64,000 nucleotides of DNA, from assembly GCF_000499845.2 (NCBI RefSeq), contig NC_023753.2, positions 24,166,942-24,230,941 of the forward strand, read 5' to 3'. Below, one piece after another: positions 10,453-22,299 of the stretch (position 1 is the stretch's first letter; the number at the start of each line of letters is the position of its first letter). The DNA comes from Phaseolus vulgaris (lineage: Eukaryota > Streptophyta > Magnoliopsida > Fabales > Fabaceae). Made by a program: the position numbers and the translations under genes. The notes beneath the pieces were generated by a model. It ran no database searches, was not told the DNA's origin, and was given only the letters and a program-made list of their open reading frames with translations.

Positions 10453-11281
10453 TTAAGCACAATTGGCAGCATGATTATCACCTTTTGATCTGCACTCATT
10501 TGCATAATGGTCGCGTTTATGACAGTTATAACACTCCACATTTGATTTATTATAAATGCCTCCTCGTCCTCCGCAACCACGTCCTCCATGCCAATAGTTA
10601 TTTGAACTTGGATTGTGATTGGAACCAAAGTTGTTTTGCTCAGCACCTCCATGATTCTGGCCACCACGACCTTTGCTGGAATAAGTATCATGTTTATGAT
10701 AGGAGCTACCAATTGAGGCTTGTGCTTGTAAAGCCTGTTCAATTGGTTTTTCAATCTTATTGTCATTCATCCGTTGCTCATGCGCTCGTAGGGAACCAGA
10801 TAATAACCTTACTGTCATTTTTTAAATGTCATTGGCCTCTTCAATTACGGCAACAACATGTTCAAATCTGGGAGTTAAAGATCTCAAAATCTTTTCCACC
10901 TTTGCATGCTCTGAATGTGTTTCACAATTGGTCTTCATCTGATTTGTCAAGGCAAGAACTTTATTTATATAGACATCAACAGTCTCTGTGGTTTCCATCT
11001 GCAGCAATTCATATTGGCGTCTTAGGGTTTATCTTGTCATCACCTTTATAATTGGTTGACAAAATGATCCAAGCCTCACTTGCAGTTGTTGCTCCTTCTA
11101 TATGCTCAAACGTCTCATCATTCATCCCTTGATGGATGAGATACAAAGCCTTATTGTCCTTCTTCTTCTGATCACGATGCGCTACTCGTTGCGCCTCAGT
11201 TGCATTAGCAGCTAATGCAGACACTCCACTCTCAACGACATCCCATAACTCATGATAATCAAACAAAACTCTCATTTGCAC
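10453..11281 (-). pseudogene. Gag of copia element
   Basis: Three adjoining blocks in different frames. 11281-11009 holds MRVLFDYHELWDVVESGV and DQKKKDNKALYLIHQGM (retrotran_gag type). 11007-10822 holds METTETVDVYINKVLALTNQ. 10818-10453 holds RLLSGSLRAHEQRMN, a Gly-rich segment and the zinc knuckle CYNCHKRDHYANEC (CX2CX4HX4C intact). Frameshifts join the three pieces. Confidence 0.88.
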
Positions 11282-11368
11282 ACACCACCGATTTTAATTT
11301 TTTTCATCAAAGATAGAGACTGATAATTGCGTAGAGTTCATGATAACAAACTGGGTTCTGATACCAGT

Positions 11369-11631
11369 TGTAGGAACTAATTAAAGAAAATAAGAGAAGA
11401 CAAAAGGTTGTAGAAACTGATTGAAGGTAATTGCACAAAATTGCAAAACTGCTGAACTGATTCTCCTTCATTTTGATTTACTTCAATAATATATATAATA
11501 AAATTACAATTACTAGAAGTTATAAAATAAGAATACTAACCGCCCTCTAAACTGACCATTAATGCGGTAAAATAGTTTAAGGGTAATAAAATCAGAATTA
11601 ATAATAATAAAATCTGAATTAATAACCAACA
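11369..11631 (-). repeat. 5' LTR of copia element
   Basis: Partner of 8246-8501. Next to it on the inner side is the tRNA-iMet-type primer binding site, which fixes orientation to the minus strand. Confidence 0.92.
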
Positions 11632-12119
11632 AGAAGGACCTAAGTCACTGGAGAGTTCATGCATGTGGTGTGTATAGTACGTTCATATCTAGCATAAGTG
11701 TTGGTGCATGAGTTGGTACCCTGACGAACATTTTGCATTCCAGAAGAGGAAGGTCTTGTGTCGCGGCTGCACTAAGCTTGCACAACGCGTCATGAGATGC
11801 CTCGCCAGTAACCCTAATTCCATTTAAGGAAAGATTCTCGTGGAACAGGGAGTTGACCTAAATGCAGCCTATATAAAGGGTGGTAAGAACCCTAGAAAGG
11901 TACGTCGTTTCTAAGACTGAAACTGCTTTACATACTTACTGTTTCTTAGACCAATACTGACTTGATTGTATGAGTGCAATAAACAAGTAGGGTCCCCTCT
12001 GTTTCAACGGAGCCACTCTCTATGACCCGAAGGGAGAGCAAAAACCACCAAAAAATAGGAGGAGCCACCATCTGCCTTTAAAGTCAATGGCGACTGAGTC
12101 AACCGACCATAACAGGTAA

Positions 12120-14440
12120 TAATTTAAGAATTTAAATGACTAATGTTTATTTAACATTCATATCCACCTACAATCTAATAAATATTAATATTTTAATTAT
12201 TTATAAAAATTTATAATTTTTTAGTTTTAAAAATATTTTAACTTTTTTTTGTATATTATTAAAATACTTTTTTTCTTTTTTTTCTATTATAAATATTAAT
12301 ATTTGTTATGGTTTGAAAATATCGGAACTCAATTTAAATACAAGGTGCTGTGCTGCAGTGGATTTGTGCATATACTGACGGCTGGTGTACTCATTTTTCT
12401 ATTCTTTAATGTTAGGAATCCTTTACGTATTTTTGGTAAAACTCGAAAAAGATAATATATAAAATTATTTTTTATTAGAATCAAATTAAGCATTTATCGT
12501 TACAGTTTAAATAGTTAGTTTTTGAAAAGATAATAACTTATAATTTAATAATTAAAAAACCATGAATCATTTTGTAAGTAAACTATTAGGTTGAAATTTT
12601 TAGAAGTAAAATAATATTAATGGTCAAAAATTGAAAATAATGGTAATTAATTTAATAAATTTTATTTCTTATAAAAAAATTATATTTTATTTATTGTGGA
12701 CGTGCTTTAGTAAAACTAATAAGTTAAACGTTATTTTAGTTGATTAGTTTATAAATTAGTTTGATTAAAATAAAATGAAAGAATAAAAATGTTTGGTAAG
12801 TAGTTTAAGAATTATAACTTATAACTTATCAGTTACAAGTTATTTTAGCTAATTTATAGTTTGTACTTATTTAATATTATTTTCTCTTCTACTAGTTATA
12901 CTTCAATATGTTTTATAATTTTCTTTAAATTTTTTATTGATTATTATTTATTTTAATTTTATATTACACTATTTTTAGTATTTATTAGATTATTTTTTAA
13001 TTTAGTTTAAATAAAAATAGTAATATTATAAAGTGATCAATATTTCATTATGTAAAAATTAAACAATAGAAAAAAATAATATAATAGTAGTTTAAATTAA
13101 AAAAAAAATCTAAGTAAATAAAAACTAAATCTAATAAATATTTATTTAAATAAAATGACTTGTGCAAATAAAAAATCCTACGCAACTTTTAAAAGATAAA
13201 CAATGTTTAATAAAAATTTATTATCGGAGTGAAAAACAAAAACAAAGTATGCATTATACTCTTAAAAGAAAACTTTGTTAAAAAATATAATGAATACACA
13301 AATGTAAAACCAATTTAAACTATAATATATTTTTATAGAAAAAAAGTAAAATACGAAAAATAAAAGTTAAGTACAACGGTTAGATAATTTAGTAGACTAC
13401 CTTTTACAAGATTATTTAGTAGTTTTACTGAAAAAATAGAAAAAATTAGAGTGTTTAACAGAAATATAAATAACAAAATGTAAATTGCAAAAATATAAAT
13501 AACAAAAATTGTAAAGTGCAAAAAAGTAAATGTAAGAAAGGAAAAACAAACATGATTGGAATTAAAAGTGGAATTGAAATGAAATTGAATTGAATTAAGT
13601 GCATAAACCGAAAATGTAAAGTATAAAATTATAAAAGAACAATAATTAAAAGGAATTGTAATAAAGAAAAACGAATTTCATTTAAAAAAATAAAATTGAG
13701 AACGAAAATCATGATCAAGTTATTTTTAACTTTAAATGAAAGAAACTCAAATTTGTATTCTTTGTTAATGAATAAAACACAAAAAAAACTAGCCTGTGTG
13801 TATCTTCAAAAGAAAATGGTTTTTAAGAAGAAAATAACTTGAAAAGAATATTATATAACATTATTTCACATTCAGGATTAATCACTTTTAGAATTCAATC
13901 AACTTTCAAAGATAAATTTGTGAAATGTAAAGCAATAAGGAAACAAAGAGTAAAGAAAAGAAGAAGAAGATAAAACAAAGAACTTGAATGAACAAAATTA
14001 TAAATTGAAATAAACTGAAAATAGAGAAAACTAACAAGTGTACAAACTAAACATAAAAGCTAAGTTATCTAATTACTAAAAAGTAAAAAAAAATATTTGT
14101 TTCTCTTTATCTATTTTCTCTTTATAGAGTTCTGAATCGCTACAAACGGATGAGTCTTCAGCTGTTTCGGATTTAGGGTTACTGTCTAATACTTCTTCAG
14201 TTATTTGAATGTCTAACACTTTCTATGAGCATATTTGATGGTTTTAATGCTTCAAACTTATCTTTTTTTTCAAACTTCACAATCCAAATATCTTCCTTAA
14301 AGTTTCATAGGTAAAAGATCAACTCACAAATATAACTATAAAAATCATAAGCAATGAATGAGATGATCTATGCACCCTTTTAGCTGAAAAATACAACTTT
14401 TACACTAGATTTATTACAATTCTAATTTCTACAGAAAATG
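12120..14440. other. Gene-free AT-rich intergenic DNA
   Basis: Very AT-rich, with many A/T homopolymers and TTTATT-type words. Reading frames are short and low-complexity. No terminal repeats or coding blocks recognised. Confidence 0.5.
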
Positions 14441-15155
14441 CAAATCTATGCTAAAAAAGAAAATAAAAAAAACACTTTTAGAATATACAATTAGTCTAGA
14501 AAATGATGTAGAAAATGAGAGTTATCAGGGACATACTCTTTATGAAGCCGATTTTGCTATGGAAACTAGTAAAATAGAAGTTGTTCAAAATTCGTCTCAA
14601 CCTGTTTCTATTAAACAACTATGGGGATTCCTTGGTTTGACAAGGTATTACATACGTTTTATCAAAGGATATGTAGGTATTGCAGTCCCATTATTGATTT
14701 GCTTAAAAAAATTCATTCTAATGGTCCATGCAAACAACTGAGTTGTTTCAAGCTTCGAAGAATGTTATGACTTCTGCTCCTGTTTTGGATTTTCCTAATT
14801 TTGCTAAACCATTTACCTTAGAAATAGATGCATCTGGTGGTAGTGGTATTGAAGCTGTTATGAGTCCCTATAGCTTATTTTGCAAACAAAAAAATATTAC
14901 CTAAAATGCAAAAACAATTTGCTTATACCAAAGAGTTTTACACTATTACTGAAGCCTTGGCAAAATTCAGACACTACTTGTTGTTGGGTCATTAATTCAT
15001 AATAAAAAACATCACATAACAAGTTTGAAGGAATTACTGGAACAAACCCATGGACAACAACAATGGTTACCAAAGTTCTTGGGTTATGATTTCACAAATC
15101 AATATAAGCTTGGAAAGGAGAATATTCCAGTAGATTCATTATACAAAAGTGTTTT

Positions 15156-15480
15156 GTGGCATGGTCTGAAACTACTGGATTATGGTTAAAACAAATTATT
15201 GATTTTACTGCAGTTGATAAACAATTATCTGAATTGCATTCCAAATGTGTTACAAGTTATTCAATTAAAAATGGCTTAATATTTTGGAAGGGTAGAATGA
15301 TTATTCCTTCTAATGATCAACTGAAAAACAGGATTTTAAACGAATTTCATAACAAAAAAGTGGGTGGTCATGCTAGAGTTACCAAGACAATTGCTAAAAA
15401 TTTTTTTGGCCTATGATTCAATTAGATATTCATAATTTGTTCGAAATTGTTCCATTTGTCAGCAGGCTAAAGTCGACCAA
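15156..15480 (+). pseudogene. Integrase N-terminal region of gypsy relic
   Basis: The open block 15156-15416 contains KNGLIFWKGRMIIPSNDQLK, NRILNEFHNKKVGGHARVTK (the HHCC histidine region) and ends at FGL. The Cys pair follows in another frame (CSICQQAKVDQALPYALLQP, about 15445-15510). The DDE core is largely deleted: only DRLCLHQFFY-like and QTENLNKTLEMYLRC-like pieces remain (15610-15780). Confidence 0.75.
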
Positions 15481-16454
15481 GCTTTACCTTATGCTTTGTT
15501 ACAACCATTACCTATGGTCTCTTTATATCTTTGAAAGCTAGATTAACTAGTAAATTATGACTCGAACATTCATTAACAATGTGGGTAAGATTCATGGGTT
15601 TCCTAAAACTATTGTTTCTGATAGACTCTGTCTTCATCAGTTCTTTTACAACAACGCTTTAAATCTCAAGGTACTATTTTAAATGAACTCTTCTTATCAT
15701 TCTCAAATGGATAGTCAAACTGAAAATTTGAACAAGACCTTGGAAATGTATTTACGATGCCATGTGTTTGATAAACCAAAAATGTGGCAGCCAATGTTTC
15801 CTTAGGCCAATTTTGGTATAATTGTTCTTTTCATCACAACATTGGAATGTTTCCTTATAAAGCTTTGTTTGGAAGATACCCTCCTTCAATAATTCCATAT
15901 GAGCTTCATTCTAAGGACCCTCCTACTTTACAAGATTCTCTTATCAGTTGTGACTTATTACTGCAGCTTCTAAAGAAGAATTTGTCTAAAGCACGAAATT
16001 TTATGAAATTACAGGATACTGCAACCTTACCAACAATATTCGGTTGTTATGAGAGAAAAAAAATAAAAAGTTGGGATTAAGGTACTTTGGACCATTTGAA
16101 GTCTTGAAGAGGATTGGTTAAGTGGCTTATAGGATGAAGTTACCTGACACAACTAAGATACCCCTTTATTCCATATTTCACTTCTTAAGAAATTTGGAGA
16201 CACTTGGACTCAACAAACAGTATTTGCCTTTTCCTTTAATGAATTCAGAATGGGGACCTCATTTACAGTTTGTTAAGGTTTTATCTCAGCGTGATGTTAT
16301 CCAAAAGGAACAACAAGTTTCACAAGTATTGTTCGAATGGGAGTCTATGAAATCCGATGATGCAATATAGGAATCTGTGGAGGATATAAAACAACTATAC
16401 CCTCATTTCAACCTTGAGGACAAGCTCTTAGGGCAGTTAAGGGCAAAAGGAGGT

Positions 16455-16782
16455 TGTTGGGGGCAGCTTCAAAGAGAATGTATTATTAAAGGGCTTTGAA
16501 GTGTTCAGAAAAACTTTGTTAATTCATTCTCTCAAACTTCTTTTCCTTCTATCCTTCTTCTTCTTTGTGGCCTTCTTTTTTACCCTGTGTTCCAATCTTC
16601 TACATGTATGCAATGGAAAATTGATTCTTCGATGCCTGAATATTCTACTCTGACTTTAAAGTTTAGTTGTACTGTGGTTCTTGCTGTAATTGATTTCAAC
16701 TTCAATTGTTCTTGGTCCCACATTTTCTAATAAACAAGATTCTTGTTGTAATTTTTTGGGTCATTGAATTCTTATGGTTTCA
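16455..16782 (+). repeat. 3' LTR of second gypsy relic
   Basis: The start TGTTGGGGGC is set by the adjoining polypurine tract. The end is placed at TTTCA (16782) as the most plausible TG...CA terminus; no second LTR or target duplication confirms it. It contains AATAAA-like words at about 16730. Confidence 0.55.
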
Positions 16783-17416
16783 GAATATATATTCTTTCAA
16801 ATTTTAATAATAATATATATTTTTTTACAAATTTGAATGAGAATACGAAATAATAAAATAACAGCCGTCAAATTTTCAGAAAAATGAAATATGCTTATAT
16901 TTTTTAGATTGAAATTTGCCTCTATGGAAAAAGTTTAATTTTAATATATTATGTATGTTTACTGGTACAAAAGCAAAATGTAATATCCTACAACTAAACC
17001 ATCTACTACCAAAATTGAATATAATGAAAATAATTAGTATTACTTTGTTAACAAAGTGTTTGGGATGAGTAAGGAACATAAATGTATTGGGACACAAATG
17101 TTTCATTGAAACAATAAAATAGAAAACAACTATGAATGATCGTTTTATTAAATAATGGTAATTTAATAAGAAAAAATGACGTTATGGTACTCTTATTGAT
17201 AACAGCATTTAGCCGAGTGAATTGGTGTATGTTGTGAAAAAGAAAAAGAAAAAGAAAAAGAGGGTAGTGGAGGTGGTGAGGGGGGACCCAAAAGAGTGTC
17301 GTGGATGGAAAATATAATTTGGCGTGAGGTCCGAATCAAAATCCCGCAGAGCAAAGAGTACCCGTGATCTGCTACTTCACACACCACAATTTCACAATTA
17401 ATCTCGTGTGTCTGTG
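16783..17416. promoter_or_regulatory. Intergenic and 5' region of the 17.4-kb gene
   Basis: AT-rich up to about 17220, then richer and purine-biased. A (GAAAAA)-type run lies at about 17236-17262. The last 100 bp before the ATG are less AT-rich and likely hold the 5' UTR. No clear TATA box identified. Confidence 0.35.
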
Positions 17417-20400
17417 ATGACTCAATCGATGTCGCACAAGCCTCTGGACTCGCGCCACTCCATAGACTCCTGCATGTTGCAGCTCCGCAGCTGGAAACCC
17501 TTCAAGCTCCAAGATGGGCCCCACCCCAAACCCTACTACTACAAGCGCCCCTGCCTCTCCGATCGCGCAACCACCTCCTTCTCCCTTGACATCGCCAAAC
17601 TCACCCTAGCCGACGCCGACGACACCACCACCATCGCTAACAACCCCAACCATCGCGCCACCAATTATCGTCTAGTCGCCCGCAAGAGGCGCCGCCGAGG
17701 CTCCCGATCCGTGTCCGGCCGCAGTAGTGACCGGAGCGGCACGCGCCGCTGCTGCTCCGTCGGGGCTTCCGCAGCTTATGGCACCTGCTCCGACTTCCCG
17801 GTCGCCATGGGCACCGACTCCAGTGGGGAGCTTTTCGGGAACGGCGACCCGAATTGGTCCTCGGATGTCAGTGAGGCGAAGAATTCGAGAAGGGAGAGAG
17901 AGAGGGATGGCGAGAGGGAGAACGTGGGTGTGGGGTTTGGGGTGAGTGGGTGTTCTGAGGCGAATGGGAATGAATCCGGGTATGGGAGTGAACCGGGTTA
18001 TCGTGGGGATGCTGAGTTTGGATATGGGGATGAGTTTGATGAAGAAGAAGATGATCCCAGATTGTTGTTTTGGGGCGATCAATTTGGAGGTAAAGCTTCT
18101 TTCTTTTGAGATCCTTTGCTTGCTATTGCAGTTCTTTTCTGTCTCCTTTGAAACTCTTGAGTGATGTTTGCTGTGTGTATAGTGGGCAACTTCTTGCTTT
18201 GCTTTTACCTTTGTTGAATTCTCTAGTAGGTGCTGGTGAATTCGTGTTTAGAATGTTTACAATTAAACGATTGGTTTTCTTTGTCTGGGAGTTCTTTAAC
18301 AAAGCTTGTTTGGATTAGTATTATTGCTTCAAGAATGAGGTTTCAATTCATTCACAATTCATTATGTGGGTAATGTTGCGCGTAGCAGCGTGCCGCTAAA
18401 ACGCTGTATCGCGATTTTAGATAGTGGAATAGCAGATGGCGGGACGGCTGTTATACTCAAAATTTATGACATTCATAATTAACGATAAAAAAAGTCATTA
18501 GTGTCTTGAACAAAACATACCAATTCAAATAAATATGAAAAAAGCTAATTCAAGTCCTAGATAGCAATCACTTGTCATAGTTCTGTTAGATGTGTCTGTT
18601 GTTTTACCTTTGAAAAAAAAAAGCTGTCAATGTTTGGGATATTAATCGACTTCTTATAGCAAATATTGACGGAGTAAATTTTCTTACACCTTAAAATTTA
18701 AGAGTTGTTGGGAGTTAAATAAATTTCTAGTACTAAAATTAAATAAATTAATTAGCAGAACATTTACATTGGTCATTTTTTACACCAAAGGAGTGGACAT
18801 GGAGATTGTGTTCATCCCTGGATGGTTTTTTTGGTACAAGCAAGTGGCCCAAGATGGGTCAGACCCTAGTCCACTCATAATTCATCCCTAACCATGTGTT
18901 CCGGAACATGCCATGTGGAGCTGTGCCTCATAGAAAAACATCCTTGAAACAGTTGGCTTTACAAGCAAAGTCAACGGCAGCATAACAAATTTGGCAGTCT
19001 TGGAATCCATCAAAATGGCAGCACTGTATCCTGTGAATTACACCAGCTACCATGGGTTTAAATTGTTAACGGAAGAGGCTGCAGAGAAGAGACTAGAGGC
19101 TGACGCCAGAGAACATATGGTATGATAATCAGGCTTTGCTGGATTATGTGGACTGAAAGTTTATTTATATGAAAATGAAAGTCAGGACTCAGCAGTAGAA
19201 CGTTATGATGTTCTCCCTTTGAATGAAGTAAAATTCTGTTCTTACATTGTTATTCCAAACATCTCATTTTTAGTAAAACTTCTCATTTATTCCTGATTTG
19301 CCCCCAAACCCTACATAGCCTCCGTGATCATATATTTGGTCTTGGAAGGGTGATGCTTGAATTCCATCATGCCATTTATTTTGGGGGGAGCATTTGATTG
19401 GTGAATAAAAAGATAATCTAATCTGCATCCCAACTTATTACAGGACCCTTTCTATTTAAGTTTCAACTTGTTGGGAAAACAGCAGTGACATTCTATTGCC
19501 TTCAAATCCTCCTACCCTTTTCAACCATGTAGTATTTCAGTGGGTAGATCTAAAGCATAGTTTGTGTTCCATCTGCAGCCTTTAGAAAAAAGGCCACCAA
19601 ATTTGTTTTGTGTTTTGAAGATGCTTGGCTAGATGTTTGGAGAGTGTGCTGAGGAACTAACTCTTTGCAAAATTTAAGTTTGAGGACTGGGGGTTGAGGT
19701 CTCAATGAATACAAGCTGATGAATTGAACACTACAGTATGGTAATTGTTACCGATGTTTTGACTGAGTTTAGATTAGTCTATATAGTGTGCTGAAAGTGA
19801 AATATCATTGAGAGAATATTTCTGGCAAAAGCTATCGACCTTCAGAAAACAGGAAGGATGTTTGAAATGACCTTGCTGTTTTGGCAGTAGCTTTTTAGGT
19901 GGAATATCTTGAAGATGTTTCCTAATCACTAGGAAAAGAAAGAATACATTTTCAAGAAATTGTGTTTTTTTTGCATTTGCTTTTTCAACCATTCTTGAAG
20001 ATTTTTGTGTTGCTGTTCTATATATAGCATGCCATGAGAGTTAAAATGGAACTATGCTTTTTTCTCAGTAGGATTAGAAGCTAAATGCTTCCCTTAATTT
20101 TTGTGTTACTGATCCTATGTTGTACGTGACTACTGCGGACACACAAACCAATACGTTATGCAAAAGTTGATAGGATGAAAGGTTCTAATTTGATATTGAT
20201 TTTGGATTTCATACAAATGTCTTCGAATCATTGTCTATTAAGGCATTTGTTGCATATAAAACTAAGACTCTCTAATTGGTTGTTTCAGAGACTGACTTTA
20301 TTTTCATTGTTCCAGCTGTAGATTCTAAAAGGGAGATGGTTGGGGAGAACACCTTGCTAGATCAAAAATCTCATCATAGATGCCGTCGCAGGAAGCATGA

Positions 20401-20428
20401 TTGTAGAATGGTTGATGCATTAAGGTGA
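17417..20428 (+). CDS. Conserved plant protein of unknown function, two exons
   Basis: Proposed protein of 261 residues. Exon 1 is 17417-18089; exon 2 is 20316-20428; the intron (18090-20315) is 2.2 kb with GT and AG ends (donor GGAG/GTAAAG, acceptor TTCCAG). Phase closes (673 + 113 = 786 nt). The ATG at 17417 is preferred; an in-frame GTG nine bases upstream is not a normal plant start. The N-terminus includes SCMLQLRSWKPFKLQ (residues 18-32). A basic, NLS-like patch lies at 86-111 (RKRRRRGSRSVSGRSS region), an Arg/Glu-rich stretch at 158-168, Gly-rich sequence to 200 and an acidic patch EFDEEEDDP (206-214). The terminal exon adds a basic tail ending CRRRKHDCRMVDALR. No catalytic motif is seen; nuclear location is an inference from the basic patch. 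Exon 1 is far more GC-rich than its flanks. Confidence 0.75.
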
Positions 20429-22149
20429 CTATTGCAGAAATCCGTGGACTATTATTGACACGACAGAATTCTCTCTTTCCTTCAATAGCGGACGAACTAG
20501 CTTCTTTTGTGCATGAATCCCTGACCAAGTGGTTTTGGTGTTTGTTCTCAGCCGACCTATTTGCCAAGTCAATATCGGATAGGATATTGGCAAGTATGAA
20601 AATATGATGATGTATTGATGTGGTATAATCAGCTTCTGTAGATTTTGATTGAAATATGAAGTGATGAACTTTCGGTTATGATTTCTGAGGAGGAAAGTAT
20701 GTACAAGGATTGAGCTATGGTTATTTGTTTGGGATAGGTACGAGTTTTAATCTGAATCATACAAATTTCATAGAACACAGTTGAAAAAAATATCTTGAAT
20801 ATGTTCTAGCATTTGTTGGCTTTCGTTTGAAAAATGTAAATGAACGAACCTGCTATTGATATTTTTGAGTTTTGATTGCAATTCGATATCGCTGTCAAGC
20901 TAATTCCTGTTTAATAGTAGATCAACCGAAGAACTTTGTGCTCATTATTTTCATTACATTTGGAATGTTTTTAATACACTCTGTTTCAATTTTCAGACAT
21001 TGCAAGGCAACGCTGTAATTTAGTTTTCCGCCTCCATAAGAAGTTGCTTTTGTTTTGGAAAAATAAAATAAAATATTAAGAGTGTCTGTGTAAGTTTTTG
21101 AAAATATAATGAACTAACTGATTTTTAGTTGTTTAAAGTAGTATTTTTGAAAAACATAAATTAAACAAACAAAAAAAGTTGTCTTTTTTTATTAATTTCT
21201 AAAAATTAAGTTAAAATTATAATATTTTCTTTAAGTTTAAACAAATGGGTCTTAGATATTGTTAACTTCAATTCTTGATTTTACTAAATATTTAATAATA
21301 GTTACTAATATGCGCAAATATACATTAGCGGACCTTAGTCATCCTTAATTAAGCTTTTTTATTTTGTACTCACGATGTGTATATCTTAATGTTTTAATAA
21401 AGAGATTGGTCGATGACTACAAGGGAATATTACTTCACAGTTTAAAAGTTTTTAAAGCCAGTTTATTAGTTAAATTATGGTCGAATCACATAAAATAATA
21501 AAGAAATACTTTAAATTCTATTTTTAATTACTCTAATTTGAATTATATGTGATTTTGATTTCTCAATTTTTTGTTGGAAGTTTAAGTATTTCTAGATAAA
21601 CACATTTGATTCATGTATCATTTTTGTCATTTTAAAAATTTCAAATTATCACTTTCTACTAAAACAAATTATGTATTGAATTTATTAAACTATTTTACAC
21701 CTTTTTCTTTACCTAAAATCTTACTAACCAGGATGTTGAATTTTATTTAAATTAAATAATTATTTTCTTCTTTTTTATATCCGAATTTCACATTTAATTA
21801 TATCCTTTGCACTTTATCAACTTTTCACTAAACTTCAAATTCTTAATGTTGGTAATTATTTCACATTTCAAATTCATAGTAAGTCTTTAAATATTTATAT
21901 AAAAATAAAAAAATATTTTTAGCTTTATATTTCTATTAACCATATTCAACATCCATATATTATCATATTTATAAAATTGATTCTTATACTTTAAAAATTA
22001 TATATTTATTTGAAATTTTAAAAATTAATTATGTTTTCTTAAGTTATAAAAATATATTAACTTTTTTTTTTAAGTTAAAAGAACCAAATTTATCTTATAT
22101 AAAACAGATGTAAAGTTATCGCATTTCACTGGAAATATATCAGCTTAGA
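20429..22149. other. 3' region of the preceding gene and AT-rich intergenic DNA
   Basis: The first few hundred bases probably hold the 3' UTR. From about 21060 the DNA is strongly AT-rich with no coding signal. Confidence 0.45.
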
Positions 22150-22152
22150 GCA

Positions 22153-22159
22153 TATAAAG
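22153..22159 (+). promoter_or_regulatory. Candidate TATA box of MZM1
   Basis: TATAAAG about 145 bp before the ATG at 22300, in AT-rich DNA immediately upstream of a GA-rich presumed 5' UTR. Confidence 0.45.
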
Positions 22160-22299
22160 TGAGAGAGCGATTTTGAGGGTTTGCAAAAAGAAGGAAAATT
22201 GATAGGTGGTCATACAAAGTGTGATAGACTGCTACACATCACAAACCAGCGAAACTAAGAACGACGACAGGAAGATAAAGGGAGATCGGAGAGAGAGAG

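Larger units (their letters stand above)
8246..11631 (-). mobile_element. Ty1/copia retrotransposon with both LTRs, RT-deleted
   Basis: A 3.4-kb element read on the minus strand, with two LTRs (8246-8501 and 11369-11631) of about 260 bp that are nearly identical. On the minus strand they begin TGTTGG and end CCTACA. The primer binding site next to the 5' LTR (11351-11367) reads TGGTATCAGAACC, matching initiator methionine tRNA with one change. The polypurine tract AAGGGAGGA lies just inside the 3' LTR (about 8502-8512). Flanking 5-mers AGAAA (8241-8245) and AGAAG (11632-11636) are a one-mismatch target duplication. Gag and integrase carry frameshifts and stops, and the reverse transcriptase core is missing, so the element is non-autonomous and dead. 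Confidence 0.92.
8101..12114 (+). mobile_element. Solo LTR (gypsy-like) split by a nested copia element
   Basis: Flanks 8101-8245 and 11632-12114 form one LTR of about 625 bp once the inner element is removed. It starts TGTAAACC and ends CATAACA (TG...CA termini). A 5-bp target duplication GGTAA lies at 8096-8100 and 12115-12119. The right part carries a promoter-like TATATAAAG (about 11870-11878) and polyadenylation-type AATAAA (about 11980). No internal coding region or second LTR of this family is present, so it is a solo LTR formed by recombination before or after the copia insertion. Gypsy affiliation is inferred from length and layout only. Confidence 0.8.
14500..16782 (+). mobile_element. 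5'-truncated Ty3/gypsy relic with 3' LTR
   Basis: Second gypsy relic, unrelated in sequence to the one at 2.5-6.3 kb. It begins within the RT connection domain (YQGHTLYEADFAMETSKIE, then PVSIKQLWGFLGLTRYY). It continues through RNase H (14740-14990, with FTLEIDASGGSGIEAV), the integrase zinc region (15156-15480), a shortened integrase core and a C-terminal block ending LEDKLLGQLRAKGG. The frame is broken at least six times. The polypurine tract AAAAGGAGG (16445-16453) is followed at 16455 by TGTTGG, the LTR start. All of gag, protease and most of RT are missing. Confidence 0.85.

Noticed and set aside
10287..11051. 254-codon plus-strand frame
   Set aside because: Lies opposite copia gag with an intact zinc knuckle on the minus strand; His/Leu-rich low-complexity translation with no domain.
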